Shown piece by piece: positions 1 through 7,451 of a DNA stretch of 34,005 nucleotides (positions within the stretch are counted from its first letter, which is position 1; the number at the start of each line of letters is the position of its first letter). The translations under genes and the position numbers were made by a program. The notes under the pieces were generated by a model. That model ran no database searches. It had not been told where the DNA came from and saw only the letters and a program-made list of their open reading frames with translations. The stretch comes from Pseudomonas vranovensis DSM 16006. GTDB lineage: Bacteria; Pseudomonadota; Gammaproteobacteria; Pseudomonadales; Pseudomonadaceae. The stretch spans positions 193,484 to 227,488 of the forward strand of contig NZ_KE384457.1 of the NCBI RefSeq assembly GCF_000425805.1, given 5' to 3'.

Positions 1-5
1 TACCA

Positions 6-98
6 GGCGACTGCTGCGCAGTCGATCGCAGCCTCGTGCCTCGGCAGCGGCTACAGATTACCGGCGTAACCGCTGGCGACAGTCTGCGCTCGGCCGCG
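6..98. repeat. REPIN-like inverted repeat, degenerate copy
   Basis: Two inverted arms flank a short loop. The left arm (6-55) contains the small hairpin CGACTGC-TGC-GCAGTCG. The right arm (65-98) is a diverged inverted partner. The left arm is identical over 50 bases to the reverse complement of 25236-25285, and a close copy lies at 30838-30887. It sits directly after the stop codon of the dioxygenase gene, so it may also protect or end that operon's transcript. Confidence 0.75.
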
Positions 99-102
99 AA
101 GG

Positions 103-1146
103 TCAGATGTACGGCTTTTCGTAAGCGTTCAGCGCTTCGATAAAACGCCAGTGGCTGCGCTTGTCGAATCCCATCAATCGCTTCAGGCGAATGTCCCATC
201 GCATGTGATGGTTGGCAATCCACGGCAGGGCGAACAGGTGGGCGCCGCGCCAAGGGATGAACGGGTTGCGCCGCAGGCTCGCGTAAATTTCCACCCGGTG
301 GCTCGGGCGCAAGCTCGGGCAACGGGCATGGAAGCCCGATGTATCCGCCACCACCAGCGTATTGGCCGGCACCGAAAAACGTCGCGGCATGGGCAGGCCA
401 AGCCCGGCCAGTTCATGCTCGTGAATCCGGAACGATCCCTCGCGGTGCATCTGCTCCGGCGAGCGCGCGGCATTCAGGCTCTGGCGGTATTCCCAGGCCA
501 GGCGCTCCGGTGTCAGGCGATGAGAGCCCGGCACGTAGCTGAACGGTCCCTGGTCATCTTCCACGTCATCCAGGAACAACCACGCCTTGGCCGTCGGATG
601 GAAGGTGTCGGCATGCAGGCGGGTTTGCGGGTCCTGCTCGGCATTGACGCCGTCGATCACGATCGACTGCAACTGGTACGTGATGCCGCCAGTGTTGGAC
701 GATGCATAGGCGATCAAGTCGCGCACGCTGCGGTCGGCCACGAACGCGGCGCTGGCCGGGTTCTTCTCCAGCACATCCAGATCAAGGCTCACGCGTCGGG
801 TCACGGCCTTGCCCTGGCGCATCTCCCAACCGGTGCTGCGCAGGTTGCCAAGCTCGGCCCGCAAGGCGGCGAACTGCTCGGCAGGCAAGGCGTTTTCACG
901 GACGAAAAAGCCCTGCTCCTCAAAGTGTGCCAGCTCACCCGCTTCCAACCTTGGCGCCAGCGCACGGCGACGCATCGCCGCCATCCCCATGGCCAGTTGA
1001 CGACGCTGCACGTGCAGGCCCAGGGCATTGAGCCGGGCGCTGCCCAGCACAGGGTTGTTCTCGAACGACTTGGCGTGGGTCAGCAGTTGCAGGCAATGCC
1101 AGGGCAGCGCCGCATAACGGCCCAGATCCTTCAGTGATGCAGGCAT
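103..1146 (-). CDS. Phytanoyl-CoA dioxygenase (PhyH) family protein
   Basis: A 347-residue non-haem Fe(II)/2-oxoglutarate dioxygenase of the PhyH type. The iron-binding HxD is seen at H178-A-D180, the distal His is probably H273 (GFHARCP), and R284 about 11 residues later fits the 2-oxoglutarate-binding Arg. The 'DDQGPFSYVPGSH' segment near 197-209 is typical of the family. The ATG has a good ribosome site (AAGGA, 8 bases upstream) that overlaps the end of the preceding kpsC-like gene, whose stop is 3 bases away. It is the last gene of the seven-gene capsule operon. Family members hydroxylate lipids, sugars or small molecules. The context suggests a capsule sugar or the lipid anchor as substrate, but that is inference. 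Confidence 0.8.
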   Translation of the reverse strand: MPASLKDLGRYAALPWHCLQLLTHAKSFENNPVLGSARLNALGLHVQRRQLAMGMAAMRRRALAPRLEAGELAHFEEQGFFVRENALPAEQFAALRAELGNLRSTGWEMRQGKAVTRRVSLDLDVLEKNPASAAFVADRSVRDLIAYASSNTGGITYQLQSIVIDGVNAEQDPQTRLHADTFHPTAKAWLFLDDVEDDQGPFSYVPGSHRLTPERLAWEYRQSLNAARSPEQMHREGSFRIHEHELAGLGLPMPRRFSVPANTLVVADTSGFHARCPSLRPSHRVEIYASLRRNPFIPWRGAHLFALPWIANHHMRWDIRLKRLMGFDKRSHWRFIEALNAYEKPYI

Positions 1147-1149
1147 GGT

Positions 1150-3267
1150 CTAATCCTTCAGTGGGACCGCTGTACGGCCGTAGCCGAGCATGGTCCGGGT
1201 GTAATTGAGCAGCGGTAGCAGGCGCGGGTGCTGCGCCAGGGGCTGCGGGCGACGGTTCGACAGGCATGTCAGGGCATGCCAGGCATCGCAGGGCAAAGCG
1301 TGCTGGGGGTCGGCATAGCGCGCATAGCGCAACAGGGCGCCGGCTACCAACTGGTCCAGGGTCAGGCGCCGGGTGCGGCGCGCAAAAGGCTGGTGGTCAT
1401 GGGTCAAGCCCCAGCCGGCGTAGAACGGTGTGCCGTGGGTGACGACCTTCAGCCCGCGCAACAGGGCTTCGAAGCCTGAGGTGGAACTGAGGGTATGCAC
1501 CTCGTCGACCTGGTCGTACAGGCTGGCGATGTCAGCCCCCGGCAGTACTTGGTCGGCCAGTCCGAGCAGGTCATCGGAGGGGGCGTTGCCCCGGCGTTTC
1601 CCCGCTTCTACATCCGGGTGCGGCTTGTAGACGATCCAGGCATCCGGGGCATTGGCCCGAACATGGGTGAGCAGTTCAAGGTTGTCGTGCAGGGCGCCGC
1701 CACTGCAGCGCAGCGAGGCATCGTCCTCCACCTGGCCGGGTACCAGGATCCGGCGTTGGCCGGGGCGGGCGCGAACCTGGTTATCAACAGTGCTCTTGAG
1801 GTTGTACTTGCTGGCACCCTGGGCAACGATACGTTCGCGCAGGCGGGCGGCTTCGGCCAGGGCGTCGGCGTCGAAGTCCATCTGTTCGAGCCAGGTCTCC
1901 AGGTCGCAGGGGGTGCTGGCATCGAAGTGCATGCCACTGCGGTCGAGCACCAGCGACAGCGCCGGTGCGTTCAGGGCCCCCAGGCCATTGGAACGCAAGA
2001 AACCATCTTCGATGCGCCATACCGGCACATTGAGCGCGACGGCACGTGCCTTGAGGTCTGCGGGTTCGCGTGCGGCCCACACCATCACCTTGCCCTGCCT
2101 GGCCGCGACATCGGCCACCAGGGTCGGACTGTCTTCGGCGAAGGTCAGGTGACCCCAGCGGCTGCTGAAAAAACGCCGGATGTTGTGTTGCTTGTGACGC
2201 TTGACCCCGAGCACGGTGATGCTGCCGGCAAACTCGGCGTCCTGGGCTTTTTTTCGGGCCAGTTGCCGGGCTACGGTGAGTGCATCGGTGAGTTGCCCGG
2301 TCAGCGGATCGACATAACGGCAGTAGCGGACATAGGCAGCCGCCACCAGTTGCACCAGGTCGGGCCGCGCCGTTCGCCTCGGGATCGGCATGCGGTCGTC
2401 GGTCAGGCCCCAGCCTGCGTAGAACGGCAGGCCAAAACAGGTCACCGGTACTCCCTGAATCAACGCTTCAAGCCCGGCCTGGCTGGTGCCGATATACACC
2501 CGCCGGGCACGGCGTGCCAGGGATGCCCACGACACTGGCCGGGCTTCCAGGGCGACGCCCCGCGCGGTGGCAGCGGCCAGCAGGCAACTGGGCTTGTGCC
2601 CGCCCACGCAGTCGGGATGGATGCGCACGCGCACTTCGGCATCGGGGTTTTCCGCCAGGGCGGCATCGAGCATGTGAACGTAGTCGGCCTCGGTCAGGCC
2701 GCCGCCGGGAATCGAGTAGTCGCCTGCTGTCTGGTCTACCACCAGTACCAGTGGCCGCTCGCGCCCCAATGGATCTGTCGGGTCCAGGTCCGGGGCATTG
2801 TTGTATTTGCCGATGCCGCTGCTGCGCATCAGCGCAATAAGCTGGCGGGCACTGTTCAGTTCGGCAGGGGTGAGCGCGTCTGGCGCCTGGAGGATGTTCT
2901 CCAGTAACGAGGGGCGATCAGCGAGGTAGTGGATGCCCACCGGGTCGACCACCAGCGACATCGGTGTGTCGCCTTCGACACCCAGTGAAGACGAGCGCAG
3001 AAAACCGTCTTCGATGGCGATGTAGGGCAACCCCCAGCGCTTGCACAGTACTCGGGCCTGGGCCGAGGAGTCCTTGTAGCCGATGCCGGCGATGGCCTTC
3101 AGGCCGTTGGGGGCCTTGCGCCCGCGTCGCCACAACCAACAGGGTGGGCCTTCGGGGCCGAGAAACTGCGGCAGGTGCAGCACTTTCCAGGCCACCCACT
3201 GGGACATCACGCCAATCCAGCCTGGGCCATTCACCAGCGGCTGCAGGTCGACCTTCAGCTCGCTCAC
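1150..3267 (-). CDS. Second KpsC-type capsule beta-Kdo transferase (dual module)
   Basis: A 705-residue protein with two complete KpsC-type glycosyltransferase modules. Module 1 has EDGFLRS (86-92), DQTAGD (178-183), HPD (217-219) and PFYAGWGLT (281-289). Module 2 has EDGFLRS (420-426), GQVEDDAS (511-518), HPD (550-552) and PFYAGWGLT (614-622). KpsC uses CMP-Kdo in the cytoplasm to extend the poly-Kdo linker that joins group 2 capsules to lyso-phosphatidylglycerol. All core motifs are kept, so it is probably active. It is clearly diverged from the other KpsC here (7391-9430), and its extra N-terminal ~30 residues are unlike that copy. The GTG start overlaps the GNAT gene's stop by 4 bases. 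It may extend the linker differently or use another nonulosonate-type donor; that is inference. Confidence 0.85.
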   Translation of the reverse strand: MSELKVDLQPLVNGPGWIGVMSQWVAWKVLHLPQFLGPEGPPCWLWRRGRKAPNGLKAIAGIGYKDSSAQARVLCKRWGLPYIAIEDGFLRSSSLGVEGDTPMSLVVDPVGIHYLADRPSLLENILQAPDALTPAELNSARQLIALMRSSGIGKYNNAPDLDPTDPLGRERPLVLVVDQTAGDYSIPGGGLTEADYVHMLDAALAENPDAEVRVRIHPDCVGGHKPSCLLAAATARGVALEARPVSWASLARRARRVYIGTSQAGLEALIQGVPVTCFGLPFYAGWGLTDDRMPIPRRTARPDLVQLVAAAYVRYCRYVDPLTGQLTDALTVARQLARKKAQDAEFAGSITVLGVKRHKQHNIRRFFSSRWGHLTFAEDSPTLVADVAARQGKVMVWAAREPADLKARAVALNVPVWRIEDGFLRSNGLGALNAPALSLVLDRSGMHFDASTPCDLETWLEQMDFDADALAEAARLRERIVAQGASKYNLKSTVDNQVRARPGQRRILVPGQVEDDASLRCSGGALHDNLELLTHVRANAPDAWIVYKPHPDVEAGKRRGNAPSDDLLGLADQVLPGADIASLYDQVDEVHTLSSTSGFEALLRGLKVVTHGTPFYAGWGLTHDHQPFARRTRRLTLDQLVAGALLRYARYADPQHALPCDAWHALTCLSNRRPQPLAQHPRLLPLLNYTRTMLGYGRTAVPLKD

Positions 3268-3842
3268 AAGGCTGGCTCCGCGAGCCGGTGCATGCTGCGC
3301 ACGGGCGGGAAGGGAACCCAGCGCTTGCGCAACAGGCGAAAGCCGTTGTGCAGGTAAAGCGCCCGCGCACGGTCGTTGTTCAACGGCACTTCGAGAAACA
3401 CGTCCTTGAAGCCGTCCGCTGCAGCCTGCGCGCAGCAGGCTTGCACCAGTGCAGAGCCGATGCCACGGTTACGTGCCGGTTTGTTCACGCGCAATCCATA
3501 CAGCAGAAACGAGTAGCGCCATTCTCGGTATTCACTGAGGCAGAATGCGGCGAAGCGGACCCAGCCTTGAATCCTGCCAAATTCCTGGACAAACGGCTGC
3601 ACGCGCAGGGCAAAGGGGCCACGCAAGTGATGCTTGAAAGCCACATACCCCAGTGCCTGGCCTTGTTCCATGGCCAGCAATACCCGGTCCCAGTTGATGC
3701 AGGTGCCGAGCAGGCGCTGGCGGCAGGCCGTGTTGCCCAGGATGAATGCCAACGAGCCGCGCCCCTGGGTCACCACCCGCTGCAAGGCAGGATCGGCAGT
3801 TTGCGCCGGCGCAAGGCTTGACCCCAGCACGATCGTCACCAC
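3264..3842 (-). CDS. GNAT family N-acyltransferase
   Basis: A 192-residue GNAT-fold protein. The acetyl-CoA pyrophosphate loop (motif A, R/Q-x-x-G-x-G/A type) is seen as NKPARNRGIGSALV at about 120-133. The C-terminal 'NNDRARALYLHNGF' (155-168) is the usual motif B. It starts with GTG three bases after the stop of the LtaS-like gene and its stop overlaps the next GTG start by 4 bases, so translation is likely coupled. Its place among capsule-linker genes suggests acylation of an amino group on a capsule sugar or precursor. The actual acceptor cannot be read from the sequence. Confidence 0.8.
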   Translation of the reverse strand: MVTIVLGSSLAPAQTADPALQRVVTQGRGSLAFILGNTACRQRLLGTCINWDRVLLAMEQGQALGYVAFKHHLRGPFALRVQPFVQEFGRIQGWVRFAAFCLSEYREWRYSFLLYGLRVNKPARNRGIGSALVQACCAQAAADGFKDVFLEVPLNNDRARALYLHNGFRLLRKRWVPFPPVRSMHRLAEPAL

Positions 3843-3845
3843 GAC

Positions 3846-5369
3846 TCAGGCCACGCCAACGACAGCGGCGCGCGCGCGTTGGTGGTGTGCGCAATCGACC
3901 AGGCGGCTGGACAACGCCTCGACCCGAATAGGGCTTGGATGCGCGCCGGGCCGGGAGCGGTTGGACCAGATCAGGTAATCGGTATCGCCCGCCGGCGCGC
4001 CAATGGCCTGGTAGACATTCGGCAGGATCGGCACGTGGTCGCCGAAGAAGCACAGCAGTGCTTCGTTCGGGTGTGCGAGCAAGGTGTCACGCAGTTTACC
4101 GAGCATGCGGTCGGCGTTGGCGATATGGCGCACATAGGGCGCCAGGTCATTCATGCCGGTGAGCAACGGACGGTCGAACCAGTTGAGAAGTTCGTCGGCC
4201 TCGACCTGTTCAAGGTGAAGCGGACCATGGTTTTCCATGGTAATGGCGTGGATGAACAGCGGCTGCTTGCGCGTCGGGTCTTGAAGCAGTTCGCGAATCT
4301 TGTCGGCCACGGCACAATCGCCAATGAAGGGGCCGGCTTTTTGCGTGCTGTCAAAGCTGCGTACGTCGATGAATTCATCGAAACCCAGCGCCGGCAGCAC
4401 CTTGTTGCGACCGTAGAAGCTGCCGTTGTACGGGTGAATGCAGACCGTGCGATAGCCCTTGGCCTTGAGGTGCGCAGCAATGCTCGGCAAGCCCTGGCGC
4501 GCCAGTACCCGGTAGGGGTTGAAACGGTGTACGCCAAGGCGATCGCTGGCGATGCCAGTCAGGTAAGCGAATTCGGTACGCACGGTATTGGCACCCCAGG
4601 CGGCGACCTGCAGCTTGCCACGGGCCAGGGCCTCACCGGCAAGGCGGTCGTACTCGCTCAGCACCTGGGTTTTCACGCCAGGCCACAGGTCGCGCACATC
4701 GAAAAACGATTCGCTCTGCACCGACACCAGGTCGGGGAGGGGCGCGGCAACGGGCCCGTGAGCAGGGGTGTCGAACGCCGAGCCCAATGCTGCGCGGTCA
4801 ACCGGCGTGCGGGCTGCCCAGTAGTAGCGCCACAAACTGGCAGCCAAGCCCCAGCGTTTTACGTCCGCCTCGGCATCGAAGCTCGGCACCTGGCGACGAT
4901 GGCCAAGCTTCAGCAGCAGCAAACTACCCAGCCCCAGCCAGAACGCCTCGATAGGGCCACCCGGCACAGGCGCCTCGAACGTCAGCCCGGCCCACAGGTA
5001 AGCTACAAACCCCAGGGCCAGCAGCGCTGCCTTGCCGAAGCCAAAGAACGGCAGGTACAGCCGCGGAAAGCGCACCGCATCGCTGAAGTATTCGAAGTCG
5101 GCGCACACAAACGGCTCGCGCAACGAGTGGTACTTGGCGTTGCTGACCATCACAATCAACAACCACAACAACAGCACGTTGACGCCACTGAACAGCGGGC
5201 GGGCGGTCAGGCCGTACAGTAACGCCAGGCACGCGCACCACAAGCCGCTGTGCAGCAGCCAGCAACTCAACGGGCGGCGCAGATTCGGGCGAGGGACCAG
5301 CAGGCGCTCGACCAGCACGGTGAGCAGCAGGCCGATAACGCCGACCTGCAGGATGGACAACTCAATCAC
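3846..5369 (-). CDS. LtaS-like phosphoglycerol transferase (sulfatase superfamily membrane protein)
   Basis: A 507-residue protein with about four hydrophobic helices in residues 5-155 and a sulfatase-fold domain from about 210. Residues matching the LtaS/MdoB-type active site are all present: E220 (QSE) and D444-H445 (FFGDH) for metal, T262 in NTVRTEF as the nucleophile position, H312 (IHPYNGSF) and H381 (MENHGP). Such enzymes take glycerol phosphate from phosphatidylglycerol and transfer it to a glycan or growing chain outside the inner membrane. It starts with GTG and overlaps the SDR stop by 8 bases. In this operon it probably adds phosphoglycerol (or phosphoethanolamine) to the capsule or its Kdo linker; the acceptor is inference. 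Confidence 0.85.
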   Translation of the reverse strand: MIELSILQVGVIGLLLTVLVERLLVPRPNLRRPLSCWLLHSGLWCACLALLYGLTARPLFSGVNVLLLWLLIVMVSNAKYHSLREPFVCADFEYFSDAVRFPRLYLPFFGFGKAALLALGFVAYLWAGLTFEAPVPGGPIEAFWLGLGSLLLLKLGHRRQVPSFDAEADVKRWGLAASLWRYYWAARTPVDRAALGSAFDTPAHGPVAAPLPDLVSVQSESFFDVRDLWPGVKTQVLSEYDRLAGEALARGKLQVAAWGANTVRTEFAYLTGIASDRLGVHRFNPYRVLARQGLPSIAAHLKAKGYRTVCIHPYNGSFYGRNKVLPALGFDEFIDVRSFDSTQKAGPFIGDCAVADKIRELLQDPTRKQPLFIHAITMENHGPLHLEQVEADELLNWFDRPLLTGMNDLAPYVRHIANADRMLGKLRDTLLAHPNEALLCFFGDHVPILPNVYQAIGAPAGDTDYLIWSNRSRPGAHPSPIRVEALSSRLVDCAHHQRARAAVVGVA

Positions 5370-6138
5370 TGTAATTCAGACCACGCAGGATGAACGAAGA
5401 AAGGCGCTGCGGGATTACCCCCAGCAGCCAGGTACCGAAATTCAGTGGGAACGGAAAACTGATGCGTGCCTGGTCCGCGGCCAACCCGCGCTTGATGCGC
5501 CGGGCGGCTTTTTCGGCGGTCCACAGGAACGGTTTGGGGCCGGGCATTTCGAAGCACATTTTCGATTCGACGTAGCCGGGGATAATCACGTTCAACTTCA
5601 CGCCCTGCGGCGCCAGCCAGTCGCGCATGGCTTCGCCATACACCCGGATTGCCGCCTTGCTGGCACTGTAGGTTGGCGTTACCGGCAAGCCGCGCCAGCC
5701 CGCCAACGAGCTGAACAGGGCGATCTGCCCGTGGCCGCGGGCACGCATGGCCGGCAAGGCCGCTTCCACCGTGGCCAGGGCCGCCATCACGTTCACTTCT
5801 AGCAGGGCGCGGCTTTCATCCCAGCACTCGGCTTCACCGTTGCTGCCCACCGCCGTGTTGAGGCCGGCACCGACCAGTACCAGGTCGGGCTGCTCGGCAT
5901 CGCTGACCCGGCGCACCATGGCGCGTAGCGCGTCCAGGTCGCGTACGTCCAGCGCCTCGAGCAACACGCAGGCGCCCAGGGCACGGCATTCATTGGCCAT
6001 TTCTTCCAGGCGGTCCAGGCGGCGGCCTTGCAGAATCAAGGTCACGCCTGGCGCGGCATAGGCCGGCGCCAGCGCGCCACCGATGCCGCCGGTGGCACCC
6101 GTGATAAGGATGCAGCGGGGTGAAGAGTGGTGCGTCAT
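5362..6138 (-). CDS. Short-chain dehydrogenase/reductase in capsule operon
   Basis: A 258-residue classical SDR. The Rossmann motif TGATGGIG is at 13-20, the catalytic Asn is probably N116, the Ser is in FSSLAG (S143/S144), and YSASK gives Y157 and K161. R39/R40 after the second strand suggest NADP(H). The ATG overlaps the kpsS stop as ATGA, and the gene's own stop overlaps the LtaS-like start. An SDR (WcbP) also follows a KpsS-like gene (WcbO) in the Burkholderia pseudomallei capsule I locus, from memory, so this pairing may be an old one. The substrate is unknown; a capsule sugar or lipid-anchor keto group is a guess. Confidence 0.88.
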   Translation of the reverse strand: MTHHSSPRCILITGATGGIGGALAPAYAAPGVTLILQGRRLDRLEEMANECRALGACVLLEALDVRDLDALRAMVRRVSDAEQPDLVLVGAGLNTAVGSNGEAECWDESRALLEVNVMAALATVEAALPAMRARGHGQIALFSSLAGWRGLPVTPTYSASKAAIRVYGEAMRDWLAPQGVKLNVIIPGYVESKMCFEMPGPKPFLWTAEKAARRIKRGLAADQARISFPFPLNFGTWLLGVIPQRLSSFILRGLNYSD

Positions 6139-7451
6139 AGGTAGTTTTCGATTCTTGAAGTTTTCGCCATCAGCACGTCCAGGCAGTTGCTCACGGCCAT
6201 GTCGATGCCGCAGCGGGTGTAGAAGCCGCCGTTGACCTGCGTGGTGTGGATGACGGTGTTGCGAAAGTGGTGGAACAACGCCATGTCTGGCGCTTCAGGA
6301 TGCTGCCAGAAGTCGTCCAGGCTGCCTTGCTGGGTGAGCCCCGGCATGGCGTAGATCGGGTTGGCCAGGGCGAAGGTCGGGCGCTTGTGCAGCAGTGCCG
6401 ATGCACCTGCGGTGCTGTTGACGGTAATCATCCCGGCAATGTGCGAGAGCAGCGTCGGCATGTGCCCGGTGGCCAGGAAGTCGACCCGGTCACTGACACC
6501 GTACTGCTTGGCCAGCGCCTGGGTGATGCGCTGGTAGTCGACCAGGCCCGGGCTCAGCGGGTGGTTCTTCACCAGCAGGCGTGCCGCCGTGGGTGCGTGC
6601 GCGGCGAACGAGGCAATCACATGGTCGATCACTTCAAACATATTGGCGAACGGCGAGTGGTCCTTGATCTGGGCATCGCTGTCCAGTTGCAGCGGCAACA
6701 GGAACGTCGGACGGTGTTCGCGAGCCACTTCGTCTACCAGCTGATTGGCGCGGCGCGTGGCAAACAGTAAGCGAAGACCTTGGCGGATAAACCCGGCGTA
6801 CTCCATGGCCGCGCTGTACGGCGCATGGGTGCGGTAGTGGGGGAAGCACACTTTGTTCAGCGCCCCGCCGCTGTGATAAAGCACATCGTGGGCGGCCCGA
6901 GACACAAACGACAGCTTGAATGCATTGCCATTGCCGTAACGGACAATGTGCTTGCCGACGTCGCGGTACCAGTCGGGGTCCCGTGGCAGCAGCGAATTGT
7001 TGTTTACGCCGTCGCGCTCCAGGGTGATCCAGTAGGGCCGAAAATACCCTTCCTCGAATACATGCACACGGATGCCCAGGCGACGCGCCAGGGCCACCGC
7101 TGGGCGATGCACCGGGCGGCAGTCGCCGAACAGCACCAGGTCAGTGACGTCCAGTTGGCGAAAGCGCTCGCTGTAAAAGGCCTCCAGACCATCGGGGCTG
7201 GCCGAATAAGCGGTGCGCGAGCCTGCGCTGTACAGCACATCACCGACATTGAAACTGATGCTGTTCACGCACTGGTCGATGGCCCGCAGGGCCTTGGCCA
7301 GCCGACTGAAAAACGGCGAGCTGACACCCTGTAGAAACAGAAAGCTGTTGCGCGGATGAGGTGCTAGAGGGCGAAGCGTTGCTCGCGCCTTCAGCTTCTC
7401 AGGCGTTTCAAGCCCAATAAACTGCTCAAGCGCTGAATCAAGTCTTGCCAT
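6135..7451 (-). CDS. kpsS: KpsS, capsule beta-Kdo transferase acting on the lipid acceptor
   Basis: A KpsS family protein of 438 residues from the ATG at 7451 (450 from an alternative ATG at 7487). Recognised by FLFLQGVSSPFF, FGDCRPVH (108-115), FEEGYFRP (132-139), SLPRDPDWY and VNSTAG, matching the E. coli KpsS pattern in order. KpsS adds the first beta-Kdo to lyso-phosphatidylglycerol, and KpsC then extends it. The 7451 start is preferred because GGAG lies 11 bases upstream; the 7487 start has no clear ribosome site. Either start lies inside the kpsC reading frame, giving an overlap of 61 or 97 bases, long for a coupled pair. About 30 N-terminal residues precede the usual KpsS start region. 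Confidence 0.92.
   Translation of the reverse strand: MARLDSALEQFIGLETPEKLKARATLRPLAPHPRNSFLFLQGVSSPFFSRLAKALRAIDQCVNSISFNVGDVLYSAGSRTAYSASPDGLEAFYSERFRQLDVTDLVLFGDCRPVHRPAVALARRLGIRVHVFEEGYFRPYWITLERDGVNNNSLLPRDPDWYRDVGKHIVRYGNGNAFKLSFVSRAAHDVLYHSGGALNKVCFPHYRTHAPYSAAMEYAGFIRQGLRLLFATRRANQLVDEVAREHRPTFLLPLQLDSDAQIKDHSPFANMFEVIDHVIASFAAHAPTAARLLVKNHPLSPGLVDYQRITQALAKQYGVSDRVDFLATGHMPTLLSHIAGMITVNSTAGASALLHKRPTFALANPIYAMPGLTQQGSLDDFWQHPEAPDMALFHHFRNTVIHTTQVNGGFYTRCGIDMAVSNCLDVLMAKTSRIENYL

Noticed and set aside
1495..2907. 470-codon open frame opposite the second kpsC
   Set aside because: Antisense shadow of a gene with all family motifs; its translation shows no domain.
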